From Anaerolineaceae bacterium (GTDB taxonomy: Bacteria > Chloroflexota > Anaerolineae > Anaerolineales > Anaerolineaceae): a stretch of DNA of 59,836 bases. The DNA is taken from the NCBI GenBank assembly GCA_029265815.1, contig JAJUGU010000002.1, positions 274,061 through 333,896 on the forward strand, in the 5' to 3' direction. Below, piece by piece: positions 17,611-26,715 of this stretch (position 1 is its first letter; the number at the start of each line of letters is the position of its first letter). The position numbers were made by a program, and so were the translations under genes. The notes beneath the pieces are model-generated. The model ran no database searches. It was not told where the DNA came from and saw only the letters and a list, made by a program, of their open reading frames with translations.

Positions 17611-19353
17611 ATGAACCTACACCCACGGTTGATCCGCGAGGCCCGAGTTACAGGATTGCTGCTGCCAGCTGCGATCTTTTGTGGATTCGTCGCCAGCGGG
17701 TTGATTGTGCTGCAATCATGGCAGTTAAGCGCGATCATTTCGCGGGTGTTTTTAGAGCAGCAAACGTCTGGTCAGGTACTCCCGCTCATACGTTTTGTCT
17801 TTTTTGTTGTTTGCATACGGGCAATATTTACATTTCTTAATGAGTGGATTGCCGGACAACTTGCTGTAACTGTTAAAACGCGTCTGCGGAAGATTCTGTT
17901 TGAGAAACTTAATCGTCTCGGCCCGTTTTTTCTAAAAAAAGAACGCACAGGCGAATTGGTAACAAACGCCTTGCACGGTGTGGATGCTCTCGATGCGTAT
18001 TTCTCGCAGTATCTGCCTCAAGTCCTGATCGCTGCACTGCTGCCGATCACGCTTTTGATTGTGGTATTTCCAATTGACCTACTGACAGGAATCATTTTTG
18101 CTGTCACAGCTCCCCTTATTCTATTATTTATGGTTCTGATTGGCAGGTTATCTGAGGTGCTCACCAGCAAACAATGGCATGCAAGGACCCGATTGGGTGG
18201 ATATTTTCTGGATACACTGCAAGGGATTGCCACACTCAAGATGCTGGGCCGCAGCCACGATAAAGCCAAAGATGTGAGAGACATCAGTGACCAGTATCGA
18301 ATTGCAACGCTGAATGTTTTGCGTATCACATTCCTTTCCGCTCTGGTTCTGGAACTCGTGGCGACTCTTTCCACAGCTGTGGTTGCAGTCGAGATTGGTT
18401 TAAGGCTTCTTTACGCACGCATGGAATTTCAACGGGCATTTTTTATTTTGCTCATTGCACCAGAGTTTTATATCCCTCTGCGGCAGTTAAGCGCGCGCTA
18501 CCATGCAGGGATGACCGGTATCACCGCCGCCCAGCATATCTACGCAATTCTAGATGCTCCAGAATCCAAAAAAGAGCCTCAATTAGAAACCAGTTTACTT
18601 GAGGCACAATTCCAACAGGAATACACCATTACCTTGAGGGATGTGGCTTTTGCTTATGAATCCTCTGAGGATCACTCTTTGAGAGAGATTAACTTAATAC
18701 TTAATAAAGGAAAGCATTATGTTTTAGTCGGAAAGAGTGGATCAGGCAAGAGCACCCTAGCACAGCTACTCTTACGCTTCGTTCTACCAGATGAAGGAGG
18801 AATTTTTATCAATGATTTGAATATTAATTCCTGGTCAGCCGATCAATGGAGGAGGTTTATCGGGTGGGTCCCTCAGCGTGCGACGTTATTTCATAAGTCA
18901 TTAGTAGATAATATTGCATTTGGAGATGAATCATATACGAGTGAAGAAATCCAAAGAGCAGTGGCTGCTGCTGGATTGAACGATCTGGTGAAAACTCTTG
19001 ATAAAGGATTGCACACATCACTAAATGAAAGCGGTTCACGTTTAAGTGGCGGAGAAGCTCAGCGGGTGGCGTTGGCTCGGGCATTTCTAAAGGATCCAAG
19101 AATATTGATCCTGGATGAACCCACTGCCTATCTAGATATAGAGCTTGAAAAACGGATCATCCAAGTAACGCGCCAGCTGATGGAAGGACGCACTACACTG
19201 ACAATTGCCCACCGCATATCCACCATCATGGAAGCAGACGAAATCATTGTAATGGATAAGGGAAAGTTGAGTGACCAGGGCAGTCATGTCGAATTGTTTT
19301 CTCGATGCAAAATTTATCGGGAACTCATCACGGCAGACAGGAGGAGAACTTGA
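17611..19353 (+). CDS. cydD: ABC transporter CydD-like, permease fused to ATPase
   Basis: A 580-residue half-transporter: six membrane helices (about 15-310) then an ATPase domain. Walker A GKSGSGKST lies at about residues 374-382 and the signature LSGGEAQR near 477, followed by LILDEPTAYLD. The pairing with a second such gene in the same operon, and the AMIG pattern, fit CydDC, which exports cysteine or glutathione and is needed for cytochrome bd assembly; newer work describes a heme role. No cydA or cydB lies in the window. The TTGA overlap couples it to cydC. Confidence 0.82.
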   Translation: MNLHPRLIREARVTGLLLPAAIFCGFVASGLIVLQSWQLSAIISRVFLEQQTSGQVLPLIRFVFFVVCIRAIFTFLNEWIAGQLAVTVKTRLRKILFEKLNRLGPFFLKKERTGELVTNALHGVDALDAYFSQYLPQVLIAALLPITLLIVVFPIDLLTGIIFAVTAPLILLFMVLIGRLSEVLTSKQWHARTRLGGYFLDTLQGIATLKMLGRSHDKAKDVRDISDQYRIATLNVLRITFLSALVLELVATLSTAVVAVEIGLRLLYARMEFQRAFFILLIAPEFYIPLRQLSARYHAGMTGITAAQHIYAILDAPESKKEPQLETSLLEAQFQQEYTITLRDVAFAYESSEDHSLREINLILNKGKHYVLVGKSGSGKSTLAQLLLRFVLPDEGGIFINDLNINSWSADQWRRFIGWVPQRATLFHKSLVDNIAFGDESYTSEEIQRAVAAAGLNDLVKTLDKGLHTSLNESGSRLSGGEAQRVALARAFLKDPRILILDEPTAYLDIELEKRIIQVTRQLMEGRTTLTIAHRISTIMEADEIIVMDKGKLSDQGSHVELFSRCKIYRELITADRRRT

Positions 19354-21107
19354 AATCACTAATTCCTCTGTTTCGATTAATGAAATTGTTCTCAGGTTGG
19401 ATTCTTCTCTCGCTATTGATGGGTATAGCCACAATCGGAGCTGGAATCGGCTTGTTGGGAACATCCTCCTGGCTGATAGCCAGCGCAGCCCTTCATCCAT
19501 CGATAGCTGATCTCCAGGTGGCGATTGTAGGGGTGCGATTTTTTGGAATTAGTCGTGGAGTTTTCCGATACTTAGAAAGACTGATCTCTCACTCTGTAAA
19601 TCTACAAATTTTGTCAGAATTGCGTGAAGACTTTTATCGTAGAGTCGAACCCGAAGCCCCCGTCAACCTTTATTCATACCACAGCGGAGATCTGTTGCAG
19701 AGGATGATGGGCGATCTGGAAACATTGGAAAACTTCTATGTGCGGGTTGCTGCGCCGATCATAGTTGCCATTGTTATAACTACGGGAATGAGCCTTTTCG
19801 TAGGCGGCTATCTCGCACAATGTGGGATCATACTGGCGGCAGGATTGCTTACCAATGGTTTTATATTACCCAGTTTGACATATTTAATCTCGCATCCGTG
19901 GACCAGGGATCTAACAGAGGTTAATGCAGATGTGTCAGCATTGATGGTCGAGGAGGTGCAGGGATTGGAAGATTTACAGTCTTATCACGCAGATGAAAGG
20001 TGGTCGGGGGTAATTCAGAAAAGATATTCCAGAATTGCTAAGATGCAAAACAAGATCACTGCAATCAATGCAACGGGTAATGCACTTTCATTATTGGTTT
20101 TGAATTTTACAGTTTTGGGCGTGGTGTGGGCAGCCATTCCCCATATAGGCAGGGGGGAACTTAATGGTGTAATGTTAGCCGTTCTGGCCCTGGTAACCAG
20201 CTCAAGTTTTGAATCAGTATCTTCTATGCCATCAGCAGCGATTAACTTAAATTTAAGTATGAAATCGGCGAAAAGGCTTTTTGCATTTGGTGAACAAAGG
20301 TTAAAAATCAAGCTGCCAGATCGAGGTATTCCCATTCCTCCGGGCGATAAATTGAGTTTTAAAGAAATCAGTTTTATATACCCTGATGCATTGCAACCAG
20401 TTTTGAAGAAAATTTCTTTCAGCCTTAATAAGGGTGAAAAGAAAGCCATTGTGGGTGTCAGCGGGGCAGGTAAGACCAGTTTATTCAATCTGCTCTTTCG
20501 TTTTTATCCTCCATCTTCAGGTGATATTCTCATCGATGGTATCAATCTTCAGTCAGTTGACCAGCCTGACCTCCACTACATCTATGGAGTTGTATCTCAA
20601 TCACCTTATGTGTTCAGCACCAGTTTGCGTGAGAATCTTAAGCTGTCAAAGCCTGGATCAACGGATGAGGATTTGTTGCAAGCTCTTGATCAAGCCGAAC
20701 TTGGTGAATGGGTTCGGAGCCTTCCGGATGGACTGGATACCTGGTTAGGGGAAAAAGGGGTGAAGATGAGTGCGGGTGAACGACAGAGATTGGCCGTAGC
20801 GCGTCTTTTACTACAAGACCCTCCAATTCTCTTATTGGATGAACCCACAGCAAATCTTGATCCGATAAATGAAACTCGTATTCTCAATAATCTTTTTAAG
20901 ATTTTTAATCAAAAATCTATTTTGTTGGTTACTCATCGATTGGCCCGGTTGGAGCAGATGGATGAGATCCTTGTGCTGGATCAAGGTGAAATTGTTGAAC
21001 GTGGAAAATATGTCGATCTGATAGCTCGAGAAGGAAGATTCAAACACATGGTTGATTTTGCAGATGACCTTGTGAGCTCTGATAACGAATTGCTGTTTGA
21101 AATGTAA
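19350..21107 (+). CDS. cydC: ABC transporter CydC-like, permease fused to ATPase
   Basis: About 585 residues from the TTG at 19350, which overlaps the cydD stop (TTGA) and has AGGAGGAG upstream. A longer start at 19305 would overlap cydD by 49 bases and is less likely. Six membrane helices (about 10-295; GLLGTSSWLIASAALHPS is a CydC hallmark) precede the ATPase: Walker A GVSGAGKTS (about 370), signature MSAGERQR, and LLLDEPTANLD. It forms the heterodimer with CydD. An inverted repeat follows the stop. Confidence 0.85.
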   Translation: MKSLIPLFRLMKLFSGWILLSLLMGIATIGAGIGLLGTSSWLIASAALHPSIADLQVAIVGVRFFGISRGVFRYLERLISHSVNLQILSELREDFYRRVEPEAPVNLYSYHSGDLLQRMMGDLETLENFYVRVAAPIIVAIVITTGMSLFVGGYLAQCGIILAAGLLTNGFILPSLTYLISHPWTRDLTEVNADVSALMVEEVQGLEDLQSYHADERWSGVIQKRYSRIAKMQNKITAINATGNALSLLVLNFTVLGVVWAAIPHIGRGELNGVMLAVLALVTSSSFESVSSMPSAAINLNLSMKSAKRLFAFGEQRLKIKLPDRGIPIPPGDKLSFKEISFIYPDALQPVLKKISFSLNKGEKKAIVGVSGAGKTSLFNLLFRFYPPSSGDILIDGINLQSVDQPDLHYIYGVVSQSPYVFSTSLRENLKLSKPGSTDEDLLQALDQAELGEWVRSLPDGLDTWLGEKGVKMSAGERQRLAVARLLLQDPPILLLDEPTANLDPINETRILNNLFKIFNQKSILLVTHRLARLEQMDEILVLDQGEIVERGKYVDLIAREGRFKHMVDFADDLVSSDNELLFEM

Positions 21108-21136
21108 AAAACGGCTCGATCAATAATGAGCCGTTT
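21108..21136. terminator. Terminator between cydC and the tsaC-type gene
   Basis: Arms AAACGGCTC (21109-21117) and GAGCCGTTT (21128-21136). Read on the minus strand the stem ends in a run of Ts (from the AAAAAA at 21106-21111), so it best terminates the minus-strand operon; on the plus strand the tail is shorter. Confidence 0.7.
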
Positions 21137-21143
21137 GAACTTG

Positions 21144-21761
21144 TTAGCTTAGTGCTTTCATAATGTCTTCTTCTTTTACGGCACCTTTTCGAAGAATGCG
21201 AATTTCGTTTGTCGTACAGTCTACCACAGTGGATGGTACCCCACCCGGGCATTCACCGCCGTCAAGAATCAGAGGGATACGGTTTTTAAGCTGGTCATAG
21301 ACATTCTTAGCGTTATGTGGATTGTTTCCGCCTGAGAGGTTAGCTGAGGTTGTGGCGATGGGGCCAAACTTTTCGCATAATTCCAGGGCAATAGGATGAT
21401 TTGCCATTCGAATGCCGATTGAATTGCCAGATGAGAGAAGTTCTGGCAAGTCTTTACGCTTAGGTACAACAATCGTGAGACCGCCAGGCCAGAACTTTTC
21501 TACCAGTTTACGTGCGTTAGAATTCATACTTTCTACGAGGAGATCAAGCTGTTTGAAATCTCCAATCAGCACCGCGATGGATTTATTTGAGTCGCGGCCT
21601 TTAGCTTCAAAAAGCTTGATAATACCTGGTGAGTGAAACGCGTTAGCACCAAGACCATACACTGTATCAGTAGGAAAAGCGACGATTTCCCCATCACGCA
21701 ACAGGGAAAGAGCTGAATCAATTGAAGCTGGATCATTTGCTGGTAACGTTATGGTCTGCAT
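21144..21761 (-). CDS. tsaC: Threonylcarbamoyl-AMP synthase (Sua5/YrdC/YwlC family)
   Basis: A 205-residue single YrdC domain without the Sua5 C-terminal extension. Recognisable blocks are GEIVAFPTDTVYGLGANAF (about 30-48), KGRDSNKSIAVLI (about 60-70), PGGLTIVVP, IGIRMANHP and TTSANLSGG. It makes the threonylcarbamoyl-adenylate used for t6A at position 37 of tRNAs that read ANN codons. It is the last gene of prfA-prmC-tsaC, a gene order common in bacteria. AGGGGA precedes the ATG. Confidence 0.92.
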   Translation of the reverse strand: MQTITLPANDPASIDSALSLLRDGEIVAFPTDTVYGLGANAFHSPGIIKLFEAKGRDSNKSIAVLIGDFKQLDLLVESMNSNARKLVEKFWPGGLTIVVPKRKDLPELLSSGNSIGIRMANHPIALELCEKFGPIATTSANLSGGNNPHNAKNVYDQLKNRIPLILDGGECPGGVPSTVVDCTTNEIRILRKGAVKEEDIMKALS

Positions 21762-21772
21762 AGGTCCCCTGT

Positions 21773-22615
21773 TTAGAGTTGGATTTTGATAACCCTGGGA
21801 AGTGATGCCAGGTCATTAACGATCTTGATGATTGCTTGAGGATAGAACACTTCAACTGATGAAGTAACATTTACTTGATTATATTGTATTTCTAAAAATA
21901 GACATCCTCCTGGCCGAATATTTTCTGTGGATTGCTCCAGCAGACGGTTTATGAGGATCGTTCCGTTCTCTCCGCCATCGAGTGCCAGACGCGGTTCAAA
22001 TTTTATTACATCTAATTGCTCAAGAGTCTCTGTTGGTATGTAGGGAAGGTTGGCTGCGATAATATCGAATTTCTTTTTGACGCCGGTGAGCAAGTCATTT
22101 TGCAAAAATTCAATTTGAGGAGCAACACTATGGAGTGCTGCATTTTTTTGGGCGATCGCCAGCGCTTCAGGCGAGATGTCAATTGCAGTAATACTTAAAT
22201 CAGGAAAACGATCGGCGCAGGTGACTGCAATCGCACCTGAGCCTGTACCAATATCAGCCATTAACCGGCGGCCGGGATGAATTTCTAGCCAATGAATGAT
22301 TTCTTCCACAAGAATTTCTGTCTCAGGTCTGGGGATCAGGACATGACGATTGACTTCAAAATCCAGACCGTAAAAAGCCCTCTTCCCGGTAATATAAGCT
22401 AATGGCTCGCCAGAAAGCAAACGTTCTACTGCATGATCAAGCTCTGTTATCTGCATCTGATCCAGCGAAGTTTCGGGGTGAGAAACAATCCATTCCTTGG
22501 ATTTACCAAGGATGGATGAAGCGATAGCGTAAATCTCAACGAATGGGAATTCGGTTTTACTTCTAATCGTAGAAATTGCCTGACCGATCCATTCCTCCAG
22601 ATTAGTCCTTTTCAT
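21773..22615 (-). CDS. prmC: Release-factor glutamine N5-methyltransferase PrmC
   Basis: A 280-residue protein. The N-terminal helical domain (about 1-85) is followed by a Rossmann methyltransferase with [11 protein letters not shown] (about 117-127) and the active-site NLPY (about 188), the permitted variant of NPPY, which holds the glutamine of the GGQ motif in release factors. Its start overlaps prfA by 14 bases, so it is made together with its substrate RF1. Confidence 0.95.
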   Translation of the reverse strand: MKRTNLEEWIGQAISTIRSKTEFPFVEIYAIASSILGKSKEWIVSHPETSLDQMQITELDHAVERLLSGEPLAYITGKRAFYGLDFEVNRHVLIPRPETEILVEEIIHWLEIHPGRRLMADIGTGSGAIAVTCADRFPDLSITAIDISPEALAIAQKNAALHSVAPQIEFLQNDLLTGVKKKFDIIAANLPYIPTETLEQLDVIKFEPRLALDGGENGTILINRLLEQSTENIRPGGCLFLEIQYNQVNVTSSVEVFYPQAIIKIVNDLASLPRVIKIQL

Positions 22616-23675
22616 TTTCTCCGATTGATGCTAATCGTTCGCTCTCATCGCGAATGGCAAGCTCATCGATGAATTGGTCGATATCGCCTGCCATGACGCC
22701 GGCAATGTTATATGAGGATAAATTTATACGATGGTCAGTGACCCTGCTTTGTGGGAAATTGTAAGTGCGAATTTTTTCTGAACGGTCACCGGTTCCTACC
22801 TGTGAACGGCGCGTTTCCTCTCGTTCTTGGCGGCGTTTTTCTTCCTCGATCTCATAAAGCCGGGCGCGCAGGATTCCCATGGCGCGCAGTCGATTTTGTA
22901 ATTGTGAGCGCTCATCCTGGCAGGTAACGACCATGCCTGTAGGTTTGTGAGTGAGCCGCACAGCTGTGGCATTCTTCTGAACGTTCTGTCCTCCTGCACC
23001 GGAAGACCGGTAGACTTCGATCTCAATATCTGAATCAGGAATCTCAATATCCACTTCATTCACTTCAGCCATAACCGCGACAGTGACAGTAGATGTATGG
23101 ATACGTCCGGAAGATTCGGTCGCTGGGATGCGTTGAACACGGTGAACACCAGACTCAAATTTGAATCTTGAATAAGCACCCTTGCCTTTGACCATGAAGA
23201 TGACTTCCTTATATCCGCCGATACCAGTCTCATTTGCGGATATCATTTCTACTGACCAGCGATGTTGTTCGGCATAGTGCATATACATACGCATTAACTC
23301 GGCAGCGAATAAGCCCGCTTCATCCCCACCTGCTCCAGCTCTGATTTCGATGAAAACATTATTCTCATCACGCGGATCCCTGGGAATTAACAACTCTTTG
23401 ATTTCACGTTCAAGTTTTTCAATCTGTGCCGGAAGTTCTTCCACTTCGATGCTGGCCAGACTGCTCAATTCAGGATCATCACTGGCTTGCAATTCTTTGG
23501 CCTGTTCCAATTGAGTGAGGAGGGACCGGTACTTCTCAGCCTTTTGAATAATTGGTTCTAGTTCTGAACGTTCCTTTGCCAGTTCGGCAACCTTCTGGTA
23601 ATCTTGAATATTCTCGTTCATCTGGCGAGTTAGATCAGCGTAATGACTTTCGATTGCTGTTAATTTTTCTAGCAT
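22602..23675 (-). CDS. prfA: Peptide chain release factor 1
   Basis: A 357-residue RF1, which reads UAA and UAG. The PCRF domain is N-terminal and the GGQ motif ([12 protein letters not shown]) lies near residue 228, where PrmC methylates the Gln. The recognition loop carries a P-A-T type tripeptide within [14 protein letters not shown], as expected for RF1 and not RF2 (SPF). Length is normal. It is the first gene of a three-gene minus-strand operon. Confidence 0.96.
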   Translation of the reverse strand: MLEKLTAIESHYADLTRQMNENIQDYQKVAELAKERSELEPIIQKAEKYRSLLTQLEQAKELQASDDPELSSLASIEVEELPAQIEKLEREIKELLIPRDPRDENNVFIEIRAGAGGDEAGLFAAELMRMYMHYAEQHRWSVEMISANETGIGGYKEVIFMVKGKGAYSRFKFESGVHRVQRIPATESSGRIHTSTVTVAVMAEVNEVDIEIPDSDIEIEVYRSSGAGGQNVQKNATAVRLTHKPTGMVVTCQDERSQLQNRLRAMGILRARLYEIEEEKRRQEREETRRSQVGTGDRSEKIRTYNFPQSRVTDHRINLSSYNIAGVMAGDIDQFIDELAIRDESERLASIGENEKD

Positions 23676-23839
23676 AATAAACCTGATTGTTGAAGAGTTA
23701 ATTCGCGCAAATTATACCAGTCCTGTCAGGTAATATCAGGATCATTAAGGAAAAGATTGTGTTTCAAAGGTCAACCTGCATTTACCTTTTTTCGTTGTTC
23801 GCTTAAAATTATAAGTAAATTCCACTGTGGAGGCTGACG

Positions 23840-24250
23840 ATGGCTTGTCATCAAAAAAAGGTATTTGTGGTGAAGAATGCTCCAGCTGCGATTGGGCCAT
23901 ATTCTATCGCTACTGGTGGAGGGCCATTCATTTTCACATCCGGACAGCTTGGGATTGATCCTGATTCTGGAGAGCTTGTTGCCGGTGGGATTGAAGAGCA
24001 GACAAGGCAGGCGCTTCAGAATCTGAAAGAAATTTTGAGTGCTACCGATTCGTGCCTTGAAAATGTGGTCAAAACCACAGTGTATTTGCAGGATATGAAT
24101 GATTTTCCGAAGATGAACGCTGTTTATGCTGAATTTTTTGCTGAAAAATCTCCGGCTCGCACAACCGTTCAGGTCGCGGGGCTGCCGAAAAAAGCGCTGG
24201 TGGAAATTGATGCGATCTCACTGCTCAATGAAAAGAAGGACTGCTGTTAG
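23840..24250 (+). CDS. RidA-family 2-iminobutanoate/2-iminopropanoate deaminase
   Basis: A 136-residue protein of the YjgF/YER057c/UK114 family. Signatures IGPYS near residue 18, GQLGIDPDSGEL, and ARTTVQVAGLPKKALVEIDAI at the end are all present. Arg in PARTT is the residue that binds the imine substrate. Family members hydrolyse reactive enamine/imine products of PLP enzymes and so protect other enzymes. GGAGG lies before the ATG. A PLP enzyme is encoded at 31.2 kb, though the distance is large. The next gene is a glycosyltransferase 38 bases away. Confidence 0.9.
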   Translation: MACHQKKVFVVKNAPAAIGPYSIATGGGPFIFTSGQLGIDPDSGELVAGGIEEQTRQALQNLKEILSATDSCLENVVKTTVYLQDMNDFPKMNAVYAEFFAEKSPARTTVQVAGLPKKALVEIDAISLLNEKKDCC

Positions 24251-24287
24251 TTTCTAGAGTATTCACTCTGGAGATTAAAGTAGAATC

Positions 24288-25304
24288 ATGAAATCACCTC
24301 TGGTTTCAGTCATTATTCCCTGCTATAACGAAGAAGCCACTATTGGTGGAGTGCTGGACGCAATTCATCATCAAACTCTGCCAGTGACTGATTTGGAAGT
24401 GGTGATCGCTGATGGGAGGTCGACAGACCATACACGTGAGAAGATCGCTGAATTTCAAAAAACTCATCCCGAATTATCCATCAAGGTTGTGGAAAATATC
24501 AAACGTATCATTCCTGCCGCTCTCAACCTGGCAATAGAAAATGCTGTTGGAGAATATATTGTTCGAATGGACGGACACACCATTCCAGCCGCGGACTATA
24601 TTGAGAAGTGCATTCTGGCGCTTAAGGCTGAAAAAGGTGAAAACGTGGGCGGCGTTCTGGAGGTTAAACCAGGAAGAAACAACTGGATTGCGCGATCCAT
24701 TGCCATGGCAGCTGTTCACCCGCTGGGCGTTGGTGATGCTCTATATCGCCGAGCCACCGTTGCTATTGAAGCGGATACTGTAGCCTTCGGTTCATTCCGG
24801 CGATCGCTGGTTGAAAAAATTGGAAAATTTGACGAAACCCTCCCTGTTAATGAAGATTATGAATTCAACGCTCGGATACGCGCCAGTGGCGGAAAGATTT
24901 GGATCGACCCCAGCATCAAGGCGGCATATTACTCACGCCCTGATTTAAAGTCACTGTCCCGGCAATATTTTTCTTACGGGTATTGGAAATTTAAAATGCT
25001 CCAGCGGTATCCTGGTACCATCCGCTGGCGCCAGGCTCTCCCTCCAATTTTCGTTTTTGGAATTTTGATGTTATTATTACTATCAATATTCTGGAATCTT
25101 GCCCGATTGGTTTTTACAGCAGCAATAATTTCTTATTTCGTCATTCTTACTGTTGGTTCGATAAAACCTGCAATTAAAACAAGGCAGCCAATGTCAGTAA
25201 TCGGAATTCCTCTGGCAATTGCCACCATGCACGTCTCGTGGGGATCGGGTTTTTGGTGGAGTCTATTAAAGCGAGTGTTTACAGAGAAACAAAATGAGCG
25301 TTGA
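24288..25304 (+). CDS. Family 2 glycosyltransferase, membrane-bound
   Basis: A 338-residue protein. The GT2 catalytic domain fills about residues 1-230: VSVIIPCYNEEATIGG at the start, ADGRSTDH near 47, RMDGHT near 87 as the metal-binding region, and NEDYEFNARI near 185. Hydrophobic segments at about 250-280 and 290-320 anchor it to the membrane. The pattern resembles ExoA-like succinoglycan transferases, which add a sugar to a lipid-linked chain from a nucleotide sugar. The stop overlaps the next gene by 11 bases, so it belongs to the polysaccharide run. Confidence 0.85.
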   Translation: MKSPLVSVIIPCYNEEATIGGVLDAIHHQTLPVTDLEVVIADGRSTDHTREKIAEFQKTHPELSIKVVENIKRIIPAALNLAIENAVGEYIVRMDGHTIPAADYIEKCILALKAEKGENVGGVLEVKPGRNNWIARSIAMAAVHPLGVGDALYRRATVAIEADTVAFGSFRRSLVEKIGKFDETLPVNEDYEFNARIRASGGKIWIDPSIKAAYYSRPDLKSLSRQYFSYGYWKFKMLQRYPGTIRWRQALPPIFVFGILMLLLLSIFWNLARLVFTAAIISYFVILTVGSIKPAIKTRQPMSVIGIPLAIATMHVSWGSGFWWSLLKRVFTEKQNER

Positions 25305-26715
25305 AAAGAATCAATTGAAACACAGGTGGCATTTCCGTCCCGAAGAACGACAGGCGATTCTTCTCATCGGTGATTTAGCGGTTACTTACCTGGCTTTGTT
25401 TATCGGGCTATATTTTTGGGGACAGAAGGATTGGCTCGATTTTTCATGGGCTTTTCTTGGTCAACGAGCTCCAGTCTGGTTTTATCTACTGCCATTTGCC
25501 TGGGTTCTCTTTTTGATCGAAATTTATGATGTTCGAAAAGCAAATCGCAAGAGTGATGTCTATCGCGGTGTTGGCACTGCCGCGGTGGTAAGTATTGTTA
25601 TCTATCTGGTGATTTTCTTTCTTTCTGCACCCAATTCACTTCCACGGCGGGGTGTTTTTATCTTCATTTTGGCCGCCATTGTTCTAACCATTATCTGGCG
25701 ATTGATTTATATTAAGATATTTACTGATCCAATGTTCCTGCGCCGGGTACTGATGATCGGAGCCGGACACGCCGGTTCAACACTGGTGTCGATGTTGAAT
25801 GAAATTCATCCCGCTCCTTTCATCCTTGCTGGTTATATCGACGATGATCCACAAAAAATGGGTAAAGAGATTAACGGTTACAAAGTCATCGGTGACAGCA
25901 GCAATCTGCTGCAGTTGATAGAGAGTTTAGAAATCAGTGATTTAATTTTTGCCATTGCTGGCGAAGTCAGACCAGAATTGTTTCAGGCTGTGCTGAATGC
26001 TGAAGAAAAAGGGATCGAGGTTACTTCATTCCCGACTTTTTACGAGCAGCAATTCGGCCGTGTACCAATTTTTCTACTTGAATCAGACTGGCTTCTACGA
26101 ACTTTTATTGATCAATCACACACTACCGGTTTATATGAAAGTGTAAAAAGGTTAATTGATATTACCGGAAGCCTGATTGGTCTTCTCGTGCTCGTTGTTC
26201 TGTTTCCGTTGATTGCCTTGGTCATTCTTATTGACAGCGGCACGCCGGTTCTGTACTCACAAATGCGGGTAGGAAAGAATGGACGTCCGTACAAGATCTT
26301 GAAATTTCGCACCATGATTCAGGACGCAGAAAAGGACGGTGTTGCCCGCACTGCAACAGTCAATGATACGCGTATCACAAAATTCGGAAAAATTCTGAGG
26401 CGCAGTCATTTAGACGAACTCCCCCAGGTGATTAATGTCTTGAAGGGCGAGAATAGCATTGTGGGTCCGCGCGCAGAACAGATCGAATTGGTGAATCAAT
26501 TCCAAAAGGAAATACCATTCTACCGTGCCCGGCTTCTTGTTCGCCCGGGTCTGACAGGTTGGGCGCAGATCAACCAGCGATATGCGACAACTGTTCAGGA
26601 CACAGCAGTAAAACTTGAATATGATCTTTATTACATTAAGAAACGCAATCTTCTGCTCGATCTAAATATCATCCTGCGGACGGTTGGGGCCGTTCTCGGC
26701 TTTAAAGGACTCTGA
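25294..26715 (+). CDS. Undecaprenyl-phosphate sugar phosphotransferase (initiating, WbaP/WcaJ-like)
   Basis: A 473-residue protein. About four membrane helices (25-140) precede a CoA-binding/Rossmann-like domain (about 150-260, MIGAGHAGSTLVS) and the bacterial sugar transferase domain (about 285-473). That domain has the hairpin helix ITGSLIGLLVLVV, then KFRTM, RITKFGKILRRSHLDELPQ and PGLTGWAQ. It transfers a sugar-1-phosphate to undecaprenyl phosphate, the first step of a capsule or O-antigen repeat. Overlaps on both sides (11 bases and 1 base) tie it to the operon. Confidence 0.92.
   Translation: MSVEKNQLKHRWHFRPEERQAILLIGDLAVTYLALFIGLYFWGQKDWLDFSWAFLGQRAPVWFYLLPFAWVLFLIEIYDVRKANRKSDVYRGVGTAAVVSIVIYLVIFFLSAPNSLPRRGVFIFILAAIVLTIIWRLIYIKIFTDPMFLRRVLMIGAGHAGSTLVSMLNEIHPAPFILAGYIDDDPQKMGKEINGYKVIGDSSNLLQLIESLEISDLIFAIAGEVRPELFQAVLNAEEKGIEVTSFPTFYEQQFGRVPIFLLESDWLLRTFIDQSHTTGLYESVKRLIDITGSLIGLLVLVVLFPLIALVILIDSGTPVLYSQMRVGKNGRPYKILKFRTMIQDAEKDGVARTATVNDTRITKFGKILRRSHLDELPQVINVLKGENSIVGPRAEQIELVNQFQKEIPFYRARLLVRPGLTGWAQINQRYATTVQDTAVKLEYDLYYIKKRNLLLDLNIILRTVGAVLGFKGL

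Noticed and set aside
17611-21107. Drug-efflux ABC pair instead of CydDC
   Set aside because: The CydC hallmark segment near its N-terminus and the operon pair favour CydDC, though a general exporter remains possible.
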